A model generated the notes under the pieces. The model was not told the origin of the DNA. It made no database searches and saw only the letters and a list, made by a program, of their open reading frames with translations. Position numbers and translations under genes: made by a program. Of a stretch of DNA of 6,189 nucleotides, positions 5,848 through 6,189 are shown piece after piece. This DNA is from Bacteroidota bacterium. Its GTDB lineage: Bacteria > Bacteroidota > Bacteroidia > NS11-12g > UBA955. Location: contig CANHGC010000106.1 in assembly GCA_947460045.1 (NCBI GenBank), positions 1 to 6,189 of the forward strand, read 5' to 3'. Position 1 is the first letter of the stretch. The number at the start of each line of letters is the position of its first letter.

Positions 5848-6189
5848 ATGCTTTTGATTGCAAGGTATTCGAGGATTGGTTTTGTCGGTCCTGCCCTGAA
5901 TCGGGGCAATGGGCGGAGGGCTTCTTTTACTCAAAAGAAAAAATCATCTACCTTAAAAATAACAAATCGTTACCCAGTCCTACAGCAGATCGAGACCACC
6001 TACGACAGCAACTCCCATGTCATTTTGGTCACCGCCAAGCAGCGGTTCCACGATGAGACCGGCACCGGGGTGCTGGGCACTGCTTCCACCGGGGTGAAGG
6101 CCCGGGTCAGCTACGCCGCCAGCTACTTCGATGGCGCTGATCGGCTGACCGGGGTGGTGGATGTTGGCACCAACGGGGGCTCCAGCTAC
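5848..6189 (+). CDS. RHS/YD-repeat protein, fragment running off the right edge
   Basis: The plus-strand frame is open from 5827 to the window end, with its first ATG at 5848; 114 codons follow. Recognisable protein begins only near 5983: QIETTYDSNSHVI, then KQRFHDETGTG, STGVKARVSY and a YD-repeat-like unit SYFDGADRLTGVVD ending in GTNGGSSY. RHS proteins are very long, built from many such repeats that form a hollow shell around a C-terminal toxin or other variable domain, and are secreted or surface associated. This particular repeat wording resembles RHS proteins of Planctomycetota, from memory. Residues before about 5983 (Lys/Arg/Ser-rich, A-rich DNA) do not look like RHS sequence. The ATG at 5848 is thus unlikely to be the native start; the fragment is probably the interior of a larger gene cut or joined at about 5975-5985. 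GC is about 66% at 6001-6180. Confidence 0.6.
   Translation, partial: MLLIARYSRIGFVGPALNRGNGRRASFTQKKKSSTLKITNRYPVLQQIETTYDSNSHVILVTAKQRFHDETGTGVLGTASTGVKARVSYAASYFDGADRLTGVVDVGTNGGSSY

Larger units (their letters stand above)
5430..5982. other. Gene-poor stretch between the pdhA promoter region and the RHS fragment
   Basis: No gene can be supported here. Short open frames exist on both strands but have low-complexity or Trp/Pro/Cys-rich translations with no recognisable motif. Base composition is patchy: mixed GC near 5440-5580, A-rich around 5590-5660, GC-richer at 5700-5790, and about 22% GC (9 of 40) at 5931-5970 directly before a jump to GC-rich coding sequence. It contains a 17-base imperfect direct repeat (5601 and 5796) and a 12-base palindrome (5611). 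This patchiness suggests mobile-element remnants, intergenic DNA from another genome, or joined fragments. The change from Bacteroidota-like sequence seems to occur near 5430-5450, but I cannot fix it to a base. Confidence 0.5.

Noticed and set aside
5892..5908. Possible hairpin TGCCC-loop-GGGCA as a terminator
   Set aside because: The stem is only 5 base pairs with a 7-base loop and no T-run follows.
5661..5909. Small open frames at 5661-5843 (plus) and 5721-5909 (minus)
   Set aside because: Overlapping on opposite strands, low similarity to anything I know, and no start-region signals.

Overview
The left nine-tenths of the window (about 1-5430) looks like chromosome from a member of the Bacteroidota. 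Evidence: moderate-to-low GC (38% in a hand-counted 60-base sample at 1321-1380), little sign of Shine-Dalgarno sequences, promoter-like boxes of the Bacteroidota form TAnnTTTG, a DUF349 multi-repeat protein, and a methyltransferase-fold protein with the N-terminal NRHGVHSPF signature I associate with this phylum. I cannot place it below phylum level.

All genes in this part lie on the minus strand and read right to left as a tight run: pyruvate dehydrogenase E1 alpha (pdhA, 5338-4352), a membrane-anchored TPR protein (4312-3635), lumazine synthase (ribH, 3626-3141), a DUF349 protein (3106-1286), a methyltransferase-like protein (1289-513), a YbgC/FadM-type acyl-CoA thioesterase (510-112), and the first 32 codons of an unidentified protein leaving the left edge (98-1). 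Gaps are 39, 8, 34, -4, 2 and 13 bases, so from the TPR gene onward this is probably one transcription unit. Promoter-like boxes lie before pdhA and before the TPR gene. The functions are housekeeping: acetyl-CoA formation, riboflavin synthesis, acyl-CoA hydrolysis. No single pathway ties them together.

From roughly 5430 to 5980 there is no convincing gene. The composition is patchy. The stretch holds two copies of a 17-base imperfect repeat 195 bases apart and a perfect 12-base palindrome, and it looks like intergenic or mobile-element debris rather than more of the Bacteroidota operon.

From about 5983 to the right edge the sequence is GC-rich (118 of 180 bases at 6001-6180, about 66%). It encodes on the plus strand part of an RHS/YD-repeat protein of a kind I associate with Planctomycetota. 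The abrupt change in composition, strand and apparent taxon suggests that the right end is either a misassembled or chimeric join or a recent insertion. I see no new multi-gene system. The points most worth checking are the join, the methyltransferase-like protein that has lost expected catalytic residues, and the repeat pair.
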